Part shown: in pieces, positions 1-6,952 of the stretch
How the letters are laid out: each line of letters starts with the position of its first letter
Numbering within the stretch: position 1 is the stretch's first letter
Origin: an uncultured Clostridia bacterium
GTDB taxonomy: Bacteria; Bacillota; Clostridia; Oscillospirales; Oscillospiraceae
Direction: 5' to 3'
Assembly (NCBI GenBank): GCA_946187475.1
Contig: CAMHRJ010000050.1
Location: forward strand, 1-10,639
Length of the DNA: 10,639 bases
Position numbers and translations under genes: made by a program
The notes under the pieces: model-generated
What the model was told of the DNA's origin: nothing
Seen by the model: only the letters and a program-made list of their open reading frames with translations
Databases searched by the model: none

Positions 1-618
1 ATAGCCCATGAGCTCGCCGTGATAGTGGCCGAACTGATCCCAGTGCGGCTCGACGCGGCCGCCGAAGCGAACCTCCACCGCGTCCTCATAGCGCGGGACG
101 AGCCAGCCCTCAGCCGCGGTGCGCCAATTGTCGGCGACCTCGATCTGCTTGCCGTTTTCGATCTTCTGGCGGAACATGCCCAGCTCATAGCAGAGGCTGT
201 AGCCCGTGGCGGGGATGTCCTGGGTGGCCATACTGTCCATGTAGCAGGCAGCCAGACGGCCCAGACCACCGTTGCCCAGACCGGCGTCCGGCTCGGCCTC
301 GAAGATGTCAGAGGCGCTGCGGCCCATGTCCTCCAGGGCGCCGCACAGCGCTTCCGAGACGCCCAGGTTGAAGGCGTTCTTCATCAGCGAGCGGCCCATG
401 AGGAACTCCATGGACAGATAGTGCACCTCGCGCTTGGGCGCCTGCCGCTCCTCGAAAGCCAGCACACGGCTCATAATCTCGCGGATGACAATGGCGCTGG
501 CCTGGAAGACCTGGGTGTCCGTGGCCTCCAGAGCCGTGACACCGAAGTGGGCGCAAAGCTTATCCTCGATGGCGCTGCGCAGCTCGTCGCGGGAGATCTC
601 GTTGGTCATACTACTCAT
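1..618 (-). CDS. glgP: Glycogen/starch/alpha-glucan phosphorylase, N-terminal part (runs off window)
   Basis: Glycogen phosphorylase splits alpha-1,4-glucan with inorganic phosphate to give glucose-1-phosphate, using pyridoxal phosphate, in the cytoplasm. The first 206 residues are present and match the family closely: YLSMEFLMGRSL at 67-78, the glucan/phosphate-binding stretch DAGLGNGGLGRLAACY at 111-126, then DSMATQDIPATGY at 128-140 and HWDQFGHY at 192-199. The family is about 750-850 residues, so most of the gene, including the PLP lysine region, lies outside the window. I chose the ATG at 618-616 because AGGAAAGGA (637-629) lies about 10 nt upstream; a second in-frame ATG at 609 is a less well spaced alternative. 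The gene is last in the visible prs-pth-glgC-glgD-glgP series, 229 nt after glgD, and would degrade the polymer whose precursor the glgC/glgD pair makes. The family call is secure; which glucan it prefers cannot be told. Confidence 0.95.
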   Translation of the reverse strand, partial: MSSMTNEISRDELRSAIEDKLCAHFGVTALEATDTQVFQASAIVIREIMSRVLAFEERQAPKREVHYLSMEFLMGRSLMKNAFNLGVSEALCGALEDMGRSASDIFEAEPDAGLGNGGLGRLAACYMDSMATQDIPATGYSLCYELGMFRQKIENGKQIEVADNWRTAAEGWLVPRYEDAVEVRFGGRVEPHWDQFGHYHGELMGY

Positions 619-847
619 GTTTGCAAAATCCTTTCCTGAAATGGAATATGACACAGCCTTCGGACAAATGAGCCCTGGGCTGGTATCTGCATCAAAAGCC
701 CGGTTTCCTCTCAGAAGCGGGTATTTGTCTCCGTCGATCGGAAACACATATCCGCCGCTGAAAAACACCCCTCCAAAACTCAGTCATCCCGCACCTGCAA
801 AAACAGGTGCGGGATGAACCTAAGCAAAAAGGTTATTTTTGAATCGC
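619..847 (-). promoter_or_regulatory. Structured glgD-glgP intercistronic leader
   Basis: This 229-nt gap separates glgD from glgP, far more than the other joints of this gene series. It holds a perfect 14-bp hairpin (784-817, listed separately) and, on the minus-strand RNA, an 8-bp stem formed by 746-739 and 733-726 with a 5-nt loop and one G-U pair. Further down, the complementary segments GGGCT and AGCCC recur (around 701-671), allowing alternative short pairings. No convincing -35/-10 pair was found; the best -10-like hexamer, CATATT at 650-645, lacks a matching -35. The interval is therefore best read as a transcribed, folded leader. No known riboswitch class was recognised. Confidence 0.4.
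784..817 (-). terminator. Perfect 14-bp hairpin after glgD, weak terminator or processing site
   Basis: The arms 784-797 and 804-817 (TCATCCCGCACCTG and its exact complement) enclose a 6-nt loop. The stem is strong and GC-rich and lies about 30 nt past the glgD stop. On the minus strand it is followed by CTGAGTTTTGG, so the U-tract is short and interrupted. It is probably a leaky terminator, or a hairpin protecting the 3' end of upstream message, rather than a full stop to transcription into glgP. Confidence 0.55.
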
Positions 848-1954
848 TTACAGCTTGCTGCCTTTCGGAATGACCAGGGGCAGCTTCTCACCGCCGGCCA
901 GGGTCACGTAGTCAGAGACCGCGACATCCTTGTCGGCAATGATGAACTTCAGCGAGGCGCCTGCGCCCACGACGGTGTCCTGCATGAGGATGCAGTTTTC
1001 CAGCACCGCGCCGGGCGCCACGCGGACGCCGCGGAAGAGGATGCAGTTTTTCACGGTGCCCTCGATGTAGCAGCCGTCGGCAATGAGGCTGTTTTCCACC
1101 GTGGCATCCACGCCGTAGTAGGTGCTGACGTCGGAACGCTCCTTGGTGCGCACCGGGCGGTCCTCCGGGAAGAGGTCGGCTCTCGGTCCCGCCTTCAGCA
1201 TATCCATGCTGGACTCGAAATAGTCCGCGACGGAGTCGATGCGGCGGATGTAGCCGTCGTGCATGTAGACGTCCATCTCCCCGCCCTGGGCCAGATAGGC
1301 CGCCAGGCAGTCCCGATGAAAGTGGAAGCGGTTTTCCGCCTCGCACTGATCCAGCAGAGACAGGAGGGTATCCTTGCGGACGATGTAGAGCTCCGTGGCC
1401 AGGACGCCCTGGCTGCCGTCGGTCTGGCGGAAGAGCACCTTCTCGGCCTTGCCGTCTGCCTTCTGGGTGAGACGGTAGTGGACGGCCTTGGGCACGTAGT
1501 TGGAGCAGATGGCGGTGATACCGCAGCCGGAGACCATGTGCTGGCGCACGGCAGCGGTGAGATCCACGTTGCAGATCACGTCCGCGGGATAGAGCACGAT
1601 GTGCTCCTGGGGAATGCTGCGGACGTAGCGGATGACGCCGTTCAGCGCCTCGGCAGTGCCGATGTAGTCGCCTTCATGATGGGTGCCGAAGGGCGGCAGC
1701 AGACGCAGACCGCCGCGGCTGCGGGAGATGTCCCAGGCTTTGCCGCCGGCCACATGGTCCAGCAGGGACTGGTAGTCCCGCTGCATGATGACGCCCACGT
1801 CGCGGATGCCCGCGTTGGACAGACTGGAGAGGGCAAAGTCGATGAGACGATAGCGCCCGGCGAAGGGCAGCGAAGCGTTGGTACGGTTGCGGCTCAGATC
1901 GCCGAGGGCCGGCGAGCTGTGGTAAGCATAGACGATACCATGGACATTCTTCAT
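848..1954 (-). CDS. glgD: Glucose-1-phosphate adenylyltransferase regulatory subunit GlgD
   Basis: GlgD is the poorly or non-catalytic partner of GlgC in the heteromeric ADP-glucose pyrophosphorylase of Firmicutes, which makes ADP-glucose for glycogen synthesis. The 368 residues are full length for the family. The nucleotidyltransferase fold is visible in ASLPFAGRYRLIDFALSS (27-44), but the GGxGSRL nucleotide-binding loop of GlgC is replaced by AYHSSPALGDLSRNR (10-24), and the catalytic SGD motif reads PAD at 123-125. Both changes fit the accessory subunit. The C-terminal hundred residues or so carry the left-handed beta-helix hexapeptide pattern (NSLIADGCYIEGTVKNCI). The start ATG overlaps the glgC stop by 4 nt (ATGA), with GGAGG 7 nt upstream, so its translation is probably coupled to glgC. 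This matters because glgC is frameshifted, although ribosomes initiating in the downstream glgC frame could still deliver coupling. Confidence 0.95.
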   Translation of the reverse strand: MKNVHGIVYAYHSSPALGDLSRNRTNASLPFAGRYRLIDFALSSLSNAGIRDVGVIMQRDYQSLLDHVAGGKAWDISRSRGGLRLLPPFGTHHEGDYIGTAEALNGVIRYVRSIPQEHIVLYPADVICNVDLTAAVRQHMVSGCGITAICSNYVPKAVHYRLTQKADGKAEKVLFRQTDGSQGVLATELYIVRKDTLLSLLDQCEAENRFHFHRDCLAAYLAQGGEMDVYMHDGYIRRIDSVADYFESSMDMLKAGPRADLFPEDRPVRTKERSDVSTYYGVDATVENSLIADGCYIEGTVKNCILFRGVRVAPGAVLENCILMQDTVVGAGASLKFIIADKDVAVSDYVTLAGGEKLPLVIPKGSKL

Positions 1955-3116
1955 GACTGCACCTCCTGACTGTCGTAGATCATGGCGCTGGCGGGAACCT
2001 TGGCGCCGGCAGGCACACGGACGTCGGGTCCGACGGTGGCAACGCCCCAGGCGTCGCTGCCGTCCGGCTGCTCGCCCACATGGGCGCCCGCGCCCACCAC
2101 GGCGCGCTCGCCGAGGATGGCGTATTCCACCACAGCGCCGGGCTCCACCACGGCGCCGGGCATGAGCACGCTGTAGCTCACCTTCGCGCCCGCGCCCACG
2201 GTGACGTTGGCGGAGAGGACGGAGTTGTCGATGCGGCCGTCAATGTCGCAGCCCTCGGTGACGATGGAGTGCTCAATGTGCGCGTTCAGGCCCGCGTAGT
2301 GGGGCGGACGAATGGGGCTGCGGGCCCGGATGGGCCAGTTGGCGTCGAAGAGGTTCAGGCTGGTGTTGCCCAGCATGTCCATGTTGGCGTCCCAGAGACT
2401 GGTGATGGTGCCCACGTCGCGCCAGTAACCCTCGAAGCGGTAGGGCAGCAGCTTTTCGCCGTCGGCGAGCATCTTCGGGATGATGTTCTTGCCGAAATCC
2501 TTGTCGGAGTCCGGGTCGTTCTCATCGTCGATCAGCGCCTGGCGCAGCTTCTTCCAGTTGAAGATGTAGATGCCCATGGAGGCCAGATCGCTCTTGGGAT
2601 GGGCGGGCTTCTCCTCAAACTCCTCGATGAAGCCGTCGGGGCCGACGTTCATGATGCCGAAGCGAGTGGCCTCCTCCATGGAGACCTGGATGACCGCGAT
2701 GGTGCAGGCGGCGTCCGCCTCCTGGTGGGCGCGGAGCATCTTGGCGTAGTCCATTTTGTAAACATGGTCGCCGGAGAGGATCAAGACGTTGTCCGGGTCA
2801 TACATCTCGATGAAGTCGATGTTCTGGTAGATGGCATTGGCGGTGCCGCTGAACCAGGAGCCCTTCTCCCCCGCGCTCTGGTACGGCGGGAGAATGTAGA
2901 CGCCGCCGTCCTCGGTGTCCAGATCCCAGGGCTGACCGCTGCCGACGTAGCGGTTGAGCTGCAGGGGCTGATACTGCGTCAGTTGCTGAGCGGGAAATCA
3001 ATGATGCGGTACTTGCCGCCGAAGGGCATGCCGGGCTTGGCCACCTTCGCCGTGAGCGCGTAGAGACGCGAGCCCTGTCCGCCGGCAAGCAGCATGGCGA
3101 TACAGTTCTTCTTCAG
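1951..3116 (-). pseudogene. glgC: Glucose-1-phosphate adenylyltransferase GlgC, frameshifted by an internal deletion
   Basis: GlgC makes ADP-glucose from ATP and glucose-1-phosphate, the committed step of bacterial glycogen synthesis. Two frames carry one protein. From 3116 to 2979 the reading gives GGQGSRL (12-18) and PFGGKYRIIDFPLSN (31-45), then TGA. From 2982 down to 1951 another frame gives LTQYQPLQLNRYV, SGQPWDLD, the catalytic SGDHVYKMDY, the glucose-1-phosphate site EEFEEKP and a C-terminal beta-helix. Aligned with GlgD next door, the segment between LSN and LTQ lacks 11 residues plus one base, so about 34 nt are gone at 2982/2983. This is a deletion, not a programmed slip. The first in-frame ATG after it, at 2805, would give 284 residues without the N-terminal catalytic loop. 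The likely original start is CTG at 3116, about 8 nt after AAGGAG; a GTG at 3125 overlaps that site, and an ATG at 3095 is possible but would cut into the first strand. The alternative explanation is a sequence or assembly error. Confidence 0.9.
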
Positions 3117-3152
3117 TGTAACCACTCCTTCCCGACCATGCAGCGCATGGTC
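3117..3152 (-). promoter_or_regulatory. glgC ribosome binding site with abutting 8-bp hairpin
   Basis: On the minus strand GACCATGC (3152-3145) and GCATGGTC (3141-3134) form a perfect 8-bp stem with a 3-nt loop. It is followed directly by GGGAAGGAG (3133-3125) and then the CTG start at 3116. No U-run follows, so it is not a terminator. A stem ending right at the Shine-Dalgarno sequence could tune access of the ribosome to glgC. There is no clear promoter in the pth-glgC gap. A small 6-bp hairpin (3178-3193, loop ACTG) also sits at the pth stop codon. Confidence 0.5.
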
Positions 3153-3192
3153 GTTATTTTCCTTGTTCTCTAGTTTCAGAGGGACTGCCCTC

Positions 3193-3789
3193 TTATTTCT
3201 TCTGGTTATATTTGCTCATGGCCTTGTCGGGGCCATCCTGAATGTAGCTGACGCAGGCCTCGGCCGCGGCCTTGGCAGCATCGCGGATGGTCTCGGCGTC
3301 CTGGTTCTGGAAGCTGCCCAGCACCCAGTCGGCCATGTCGTAATCCGGGTGGGGCGGCGCGCCGACGCCCACGCGGATGCGGGGAAACACTTCCGACCCC
3401 AGCCGGGAGATGATGCTCTTGAGGCCGTTGTGTCCGCCGGCAGAGCCCTTCTTGCGGATGCGCAGCTGCCCGACAGGAAGACTCACCTCATCCGAAACCA
3501 CCAAAATCCGCTCAGGCGGGACCTTGTAGAACTTCGCCGCCGGCGCAACCGCGTCGCCGGAGAGATTCATCATGGTCTGGGGCTTCATGAGCAGGACCTT
3601 CTGGCCGGCGATCTCCGCCTGACCGGTGAGGGCGTGGAACCGCAGCCGCTGCACCGAGACGCCCAGCTTCTCCGCCAGTGCGTCCGCGGCGAGGAAGCCG
3701 GCATTGTGCCGGGTAAAGGCGTAACGCGGTCCGGGGTTGCCCAGAAACACGATCAGCCACTGGACGCCGCCGGGATTGGAAAACAGCAT
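3193..3789 (-). CDS. pth: Peptidyl-tRNA hydrolase
   Basis: Pth cleaves the ester bond of peptidyl-tRNAs that drop off ribosomes, recycling tRNA in the cytoplasm. All family hallmarks are present: LGNPGPRYAFTRHNAGF at 16-32 with Asn18 and the catalytic His28, KPQTMMNLSG at 69-78, Asp100 in the SDEVSLP segment, and the tRNA/peptide-binding GSAGGHNGLKSI at 115-126 (His120, Asn121). By position these correspond to Asn10, His20, Asp93 and His113/Asn114 of the E. coli enzyme. The protein has 198 residues, slightly long because about ten residues (MLFSNPGGVQ) precede the usual start of the first strand. The ATG lies one base after the prs stop, so the two genes are almost certainly translationally coupled; the nearest purine-rich site is GAGGAGG inside the prs end. 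Pairing with prs is common in Firmicutes, but there the next gene is usually mfd rather than glgC. Confidence 0.96.
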   Translation of the reverse strand: MLFSNPGGVQWLIVFLGNPGPRYAFTRHNAGFLAADALAEKLGVSVQRLRFHALTGQAEIAGQKVLLMKPQTMMNLSGDAVAPAAKFYKVPPERILVVSDEVSLPVGQLRIRKKGSAGGHNGLKSIISRLGSEVFPRIRVGVGAPPHPDYDMADWVLGSFQNQDAETIRDAAKAAAEACVSYIQDGPDKAMSKYNQKK

Positions 3790-3790
3790 C

Positions 3791-4753
3791 TTACTCGAAC
3801 AGCGAGGAGATGCTGACCTCCTCGTAGATGCGGGTGATCGCCTCGGCGAACACCGGCGCCACGGAGAGGTACTTCACCTTTTCGCAGGCGGGCTGATCGG
3901 TGGGATACGGGATGGTATCCAGCAGCAGGAGCTCCTGGATGGGGCTCTGCTCCAGACGCTCGATGGCGGGTTTGGAGAGAACGCCATGGGTGGCGCAGGC
4001 ATAGACGCTCTTGGCACCGCCAACCTCGATGGCAGCGCGGGCCGCGCCGCAGAGGCTGCCGGCCGTGTCCACCAGGTCGTCCAGCAGGATGCAGTCCTTC
4101 CCTTCCACGTCGCCGATCAGGTTCATGACCTCAGAATGATTGGCCTTCTCGCGGCGCTTGTCCACGATGGCAAGGCCAAGACCCATCTTCATGGCGAAGG
4201 TACGGGCGCGGGCAACGCTGCCCACATCGGGAGAGACGACGACCATATTCTCCGCGCCATAGCCGAAGCGGCGCAGATAGTGAGAGGCAAAGAGCGGAGC
4301 ACCGAAGAGGTTGTCCACGGGAATGTCAAAGAAGCCCTGGATCTGCAGCGCGTGGAGATCCATGGTGAGCACGCGGTCGGCGCCGGCCTCGGTGATGAGG
4401 TTGGCGACCAGCTTCGCGGAGATCGGATCGCGGGCCTTGGCCTTGCGGTCCTGACGGGCGTAACCGAAATACGGGATGACGGCGGTGATGCGGCCGGCAG
4501 ATGCGCGCTTGAGGGCGTCGATCATGATCAGCAGCTCCATGAGGCTGTCGTTCACCGGCTTGCAGGTGGACTGGACCACAAACACATCCAGACCGCGAAC
4601 GGGCTCGTTGATGCTGATGGAGCACTCTCCGTCTGCGAAGGAGGTGGCCGTGCAGCTGCCGATGTTCACGCCCAGGTGCTTGCAGATCAGATCCGCCAGC
4701 GCAGGGTTGGAGTTGCCGGTGAAAACCTTAATTCCTTTTCCGTGTGCAATCAT
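3791..4753 (-). CDS. prs: Ribose-phosphate pyrophosphokinase (PRPP synthase)
   Basis: Prs transfers pyrophosphate from ATP to ribose-5-phosphate, giving PRPP for purine, pyrimidine, histidine, tryptophan and NAD synthesis. The 320 residues match the usual length. Motifs in order: FADGE at 39-43, YFGYARQDRKAKARDPISAK at 95-114, DLHALQIQGFF with the Mg/ATP-binding His134, VDKRREKAN at 197-205 in the flexible catalytic loop, and the PRPP-binding loop DDLVDTAGS at 225-233. The start ATG at 4753 follows GAGGTAG closely. It is the first gene after the promoter at 4818-4846 and leads a compact series with pth (1-nt gap) and the glg genes. Nothing in the protein suggests inactivity. Leucine and serine at places of the PRPP loop where many relatives have isoleucine/methionine and threonine look conservative. 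Confidence 0.97.
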   Translation of the reverse strand: MIAHGKGIKVFTGNSNPALADLICKHLGVNIGSCTATSFADGECSISINEPVRGLDVFVVQSTCKPVNDSLMELLIMIDALKRASAGRITAVIPYFGYARQDRKAKARDPISAKLVANLITEAGADRVLTMDLHALQIQGFFDIPVDNLFGAPLFASHYLRRFGYGAENMVVVSPDVGSVARARTFAMKMGLGLAIVDKRREKANHSEVMNLIGDVEGKDCILLDDLVDTAGSLCGAARAAIEVGGAKSVYACATHGVLSKPAIERLEQSPIQELLLLDTIPYPTDQPACEKVKYLSVAPVFAEAITRIYEEVSISSLFE

Positions 4754-4817
4754 TTTCTCTACCTCATTTTTACCCAGTATTTACAGAGGCCGGACGTACC
4801 TCTGTTTTGTCAATGCT

Positions 4818-4846
4818 ATTATAACAGCAAATTTCACGCTTGGAAA
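4818..4846 (-). promoter_or_regulatory. Sigma-A-type promoter for the prs operon
   Basis: On the minus strand TTTCCA (4846-4841) and TATAAT (4823-4818) are 17 nt apart, and TG one base upstream of the -10 makes it an extended -10 promoter. The prs start is about 65 nt downstream of the -10. A 6-bp inverted repeat (4842-4847 with 4854-4859) overlaps the -35; it may be chance or a small operator. Confidence 0.75.
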
Positions 4847-4922
4847 GAGGCGGCTTTCCGATTCTGAACGTTTTTTTTCGTGAAATCTGTGTAATTTGCC
4901 CGCAGATCGGGACAGGTGTATC

Positions 4923-4952
4923 AAAAAACGCTCCGGAACGCGTTCCGGAGCG
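4923..4952 (-). terminator. Intrinsic terminator of the phosphate cotransporter gene
   Basis: A perfect 24-nt palindrome (4929-4952, arms CGCTCCGGAACG) is followed on the minus strand by six T residues (4928-4923). It begins 7 nt past the gene's stop codon, a textbook rho-independent terminator isolating this gene from the prs operon. Confidence 0.9.
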
Positions 4953-4958
4953 CAGAGA

Positions 4959-6722
4959 TTATACGGCGTATTTTTCCGAGTAGGCGCGGTAGGCCTGGTT
5001 GAAGTCCTCCTGCTGGGAGGCGTTGAGCATCTGGTGATAGGCGTGGGTGTCGGCGCTGTTCTGGGCGGTCTCCATGATCATGAATGCCAGCTTGTTGCAG
5101 CGGACGGAGATCTCCTCGTAATTCGACACGATGTCGTTGAAGCTCATGCCCTGCTCGATGGTGCAGGTGCCGGCGCGGAGGCGGTCCACATGGTGGTCGC
5201 GCATGGCCTCGCAGATGTTCTCGATGACGGCGGCGATGGCGGCTGTCTGCTTGGCGCTGCCCTGGTTGCGGCCCTCGAAAGCGCGCACGGCGCAGGCCAG
5301 GTTCTCCGCCGTGGCGGCCTGGAGCACCTGCAGCTCCTCCTGGGCCGTCTCGGAATAGACGATGCCCTTGGCGTTGACATCCTTGGCAACGTGGGCGATG
5401 TTCATGGTGTGGTCGGAGATTCGCTCGAAGTCCGACAGGGCATGCAGGCAGAGGGTGACGTCCTGGTTTTCGGATTCCGTCAGCTCGCCCCGGGAGGCCT
5501 TCATGAGATAGGTGCTCACGCCGTCCTCATAGGTGTCGCACTGCTTTTCCAGCCACTCGATCTCGCCGAAGCCGTGGTCAGAGTACTCCTTGAGCAGAGA
5601 CGTGCAGCGGGAAAGACTGTCGGCGGCGCAGTTGGCCATGTCCTGGATGGCGGTGTGGCACTGGGCCAGGGCCAGGGCGGGATACTGGAGGAAGCGCTCC
5701 TCAAGCAGAAGCTCCACTGCCTTGGGCTCGGTGCTCTCGGTCTCCTTCTCCGGCACCAGCTTCAACGTTATGCGCTCCAGGAGCTTGATGGCCGGCGTCA
5801 TCATGATGACCGTGGCCAGACGGAAGAGGGTGTTGATCAGCGCAAGGTCAACAGCGTTCAGCGTGTGGTTCACAAAAGCGAAGTGGACAAAAGCGTTGAC
5901 GATGTAGAAGATGGTGCCGCAGAGCACTGCGCCGAGAATGTCGATGACCAGGTGCATCACGGCGGTCCGGCGGGCGTTGATGTCCGCGCCCAGCGCACTC
6001 AGCAGCACCGGCAGCGCACCGCCCACGGCCACGCCCAGGATGATGGGATAGGCGTTGGAAAAGGTCAGGCCGCCCGTAACGCTCAGGGCCTGGAGAATGC
6101 CGATGGCCGCAGCCGAAGACTGGATGATGGCAGTGAACACCATGCCCACCAGGAAGCCCAGCAAAGGATTGGAGAACTTCGTCAGCATGGAGATAAACTG
6201 CTCGCTCTCCTGCAGCGGAGAGACGGCGGCACTCATGGCACTCATGCCCGTCATGAGGATGGTGAAGCCCAGCAGGATGGTACCGAGGGAATTGCTGTTG
6301 GGCTTTTTGGAAAATTTCCGCAGATAGATGCCGAGGATGGCGAGAATGGCAGTGATGTTCGCAACGCTGAGGATGCTGGCAATGCCGCTGCTGCTGCCGC
6401 CCACGAAGGAAAGGCTTACGATCCAGCCCGTGATGCTGGTGCCCAGGATGGAGCCCAGGATGATGCTGGCCGCCTGGGACAGCTGCATCATGCCGGAGGA
6501 AATGAAGCCGATGGCGATGATGCTGGTGGCCGTGGAGGACTGCACCACGGCGGTGACCGCGGTGCCCAGCAGAATGCCCTTGATGGGCCGGTTGGTCAGT
6601 CGGTAGAGGACGGCCTCCAGCTTGCCGCCGGCCACGCGGTTCAGACTGTCGCCCATGAGGGTGACGCCGTAGAGGAACAGCGCAAGGCCGCTCAGCAATG
6701 CCAGAACGTTGGTAATGGTCAT
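4959..6722 (-). CDS. Na+/phosphate cotransporter family protein with PhoU-like C-terminal domain
   Basis: This 587-residue inner-membrane protein belongs to the NptA / Na-Pi cotransporter family, which imports phosphate with sodium. The N-terminal 310 residues or so are strongly hydrophobic and contain the family's inverted-repeat signature twice: VVQSSTATS (Gln61-Ser-Ser) and IIQSSAAA (Gln201-Ser-Ser). After a charged linker (about 318-335) a largely helical region to residue 587 has the PhoU-like pattern, including HALSDFERISDHTMNIAHVA, typical of proteins that couple uptake to phosphate status. I placed the start at the ATG (6722) because GGAAGGAAG (6741-6733) lies 10 nt away; an upstream TTG at 6731 sits almost on that site. 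After the second QSS the segment reads GVAVGGALPVLLSALGAD, where many relatives have an NIGT-type motif, so substrate preference may differ. It has its own promoter and terminator. Confidence 0.9.
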   Translation of the reverse strand: MTITNVLALLSGLALFLYGVTLMGDSLNRVAGGKLEAVLYRLTNRPIKGILLGTAVTAVVQSSTATSIIAIGFISSGMMQLSQAASIILGSILGTSITGWIVSLSFVGGSSSGIASILSVANITAILAILGIYLRKFSKKPNSNSLGTILLGFTILMTGMSAMSAAVSPLQESEQFISMLTKFSNPLLGFLVGMVFTAIIQSSAAAIGILQALSVTGGLTFSNAYPIILGVAVGGALPVLLSALGADINARRTAVMHLVIDILGAVLCGTIFYIVNAFVHFAFVNHTLNAVDLALINTLFRLATVIMMTPAIKLLERITLKLVPEKETESTEPKAVELLLEERFLQYPALALAQCHTAIQDMANCAADSLSRCTSLLKEYSDHGFGEIEWLEKQCDTYEDGVSTYLMKASRGELTESENQDVTLCLHALSDFERISDHTMNIAHVAKDVNAKGIVYSETAQEELQVLQAATAENLACAVRAFEGRNQGSAKQTAAIAAVIENICEAMRDHHVDRLRAGTCTIEQGMSFNDIVSNYEEISVRCNKLAFMIMETAQNSADTHAYHQMLNASQQEDFNQAYRAYSEKYAV

Positions 6723-6793
6723 ATGCAACAAACTTCCTTCCGTGAATGAAGCTAAAATCTGAATTTGAACGAACTTTACCTAAATTTAACGTT

Positions 6794-6823
6794 ATTTTAA
6801 CAGATTCTGCACCTGTAAAACAA
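6794..6823 (-). promoter_or_regulatory. Candidate promoter of the phosphate cotransporter gene
   Basis: On the minus strand TAAAAT (6799-6794) has an extended -10 TG one base upstream; a weak -35, TTGTTT (6823-6818), is 18 nt away. The gene starts about 70 nt downstream. GTTAAA hexamers at 6801-6796 and 6790-6785 are exactly 11 bp apart and overlap this promoter, so a phased regulator site is possible (see findings). Confidence 0.5.
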
Positions 6824-6896
6824 GCGATTTTCGCAAATAAAGCGCAATGCATATTTTTTCGCGCCGCAGGTCGAAGAATGTTGTTTTTTCTGCACA

Positions 6897-6936
6897 AAAA
6901 ATCACCGCCGTGCCGTTATTGCCGGCACAGCGGTGA
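6897..6936 (-). terminator. Intrinsic terminator of the TRAP transporter unit
   Basis: Arms 6902-6915 and 6923-6936 pair over 14 positions with one mismatch (6909/6929) and a 7-nt loop. On the minus strand the stem runs directly into a run of six T. It starts about 16 nt after the permease stop codon. Confidence 0.9.
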
Positions 6937-6952
6937 CAGGTTGTCGAAAATT

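Noticed and set aside
19..639. Plus-strand 206-codon frame at the left end
   Set aside because: It is the antisense of the phosphorylase N-terminus, whose minus-strand translation matches the family throughout.
2979..2985. Programmed ribosomal frameshift in glgC
   Set aside because: There is no slippery heptamer, and 11 conserved residues are absent as well, which a one-base slip cannot explain.
839..3063. Plus-strand frames of 376 and 327 codons opposite glgD and glgC
   Set aside because: Antisense shadows with no recognisable domain; the minus strand carries the motifs.
2798..3088. Minus-strand 96-codon frame with a TTG start overlapping the glgC N-terminus
   Set aside because: It is the wrong frame on both sides of the glgC lesion and is open only because both GlgC frames are GC-rich. 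Its translation is Arg/Ser/Pro/Ala-rich with no motif.
4868..4880. T-rich run on the plus strand as a terminator
   Set aside because: No gene on the plus strand ends here and no stem precedes the run. It lies just upstream of the prs promoter.
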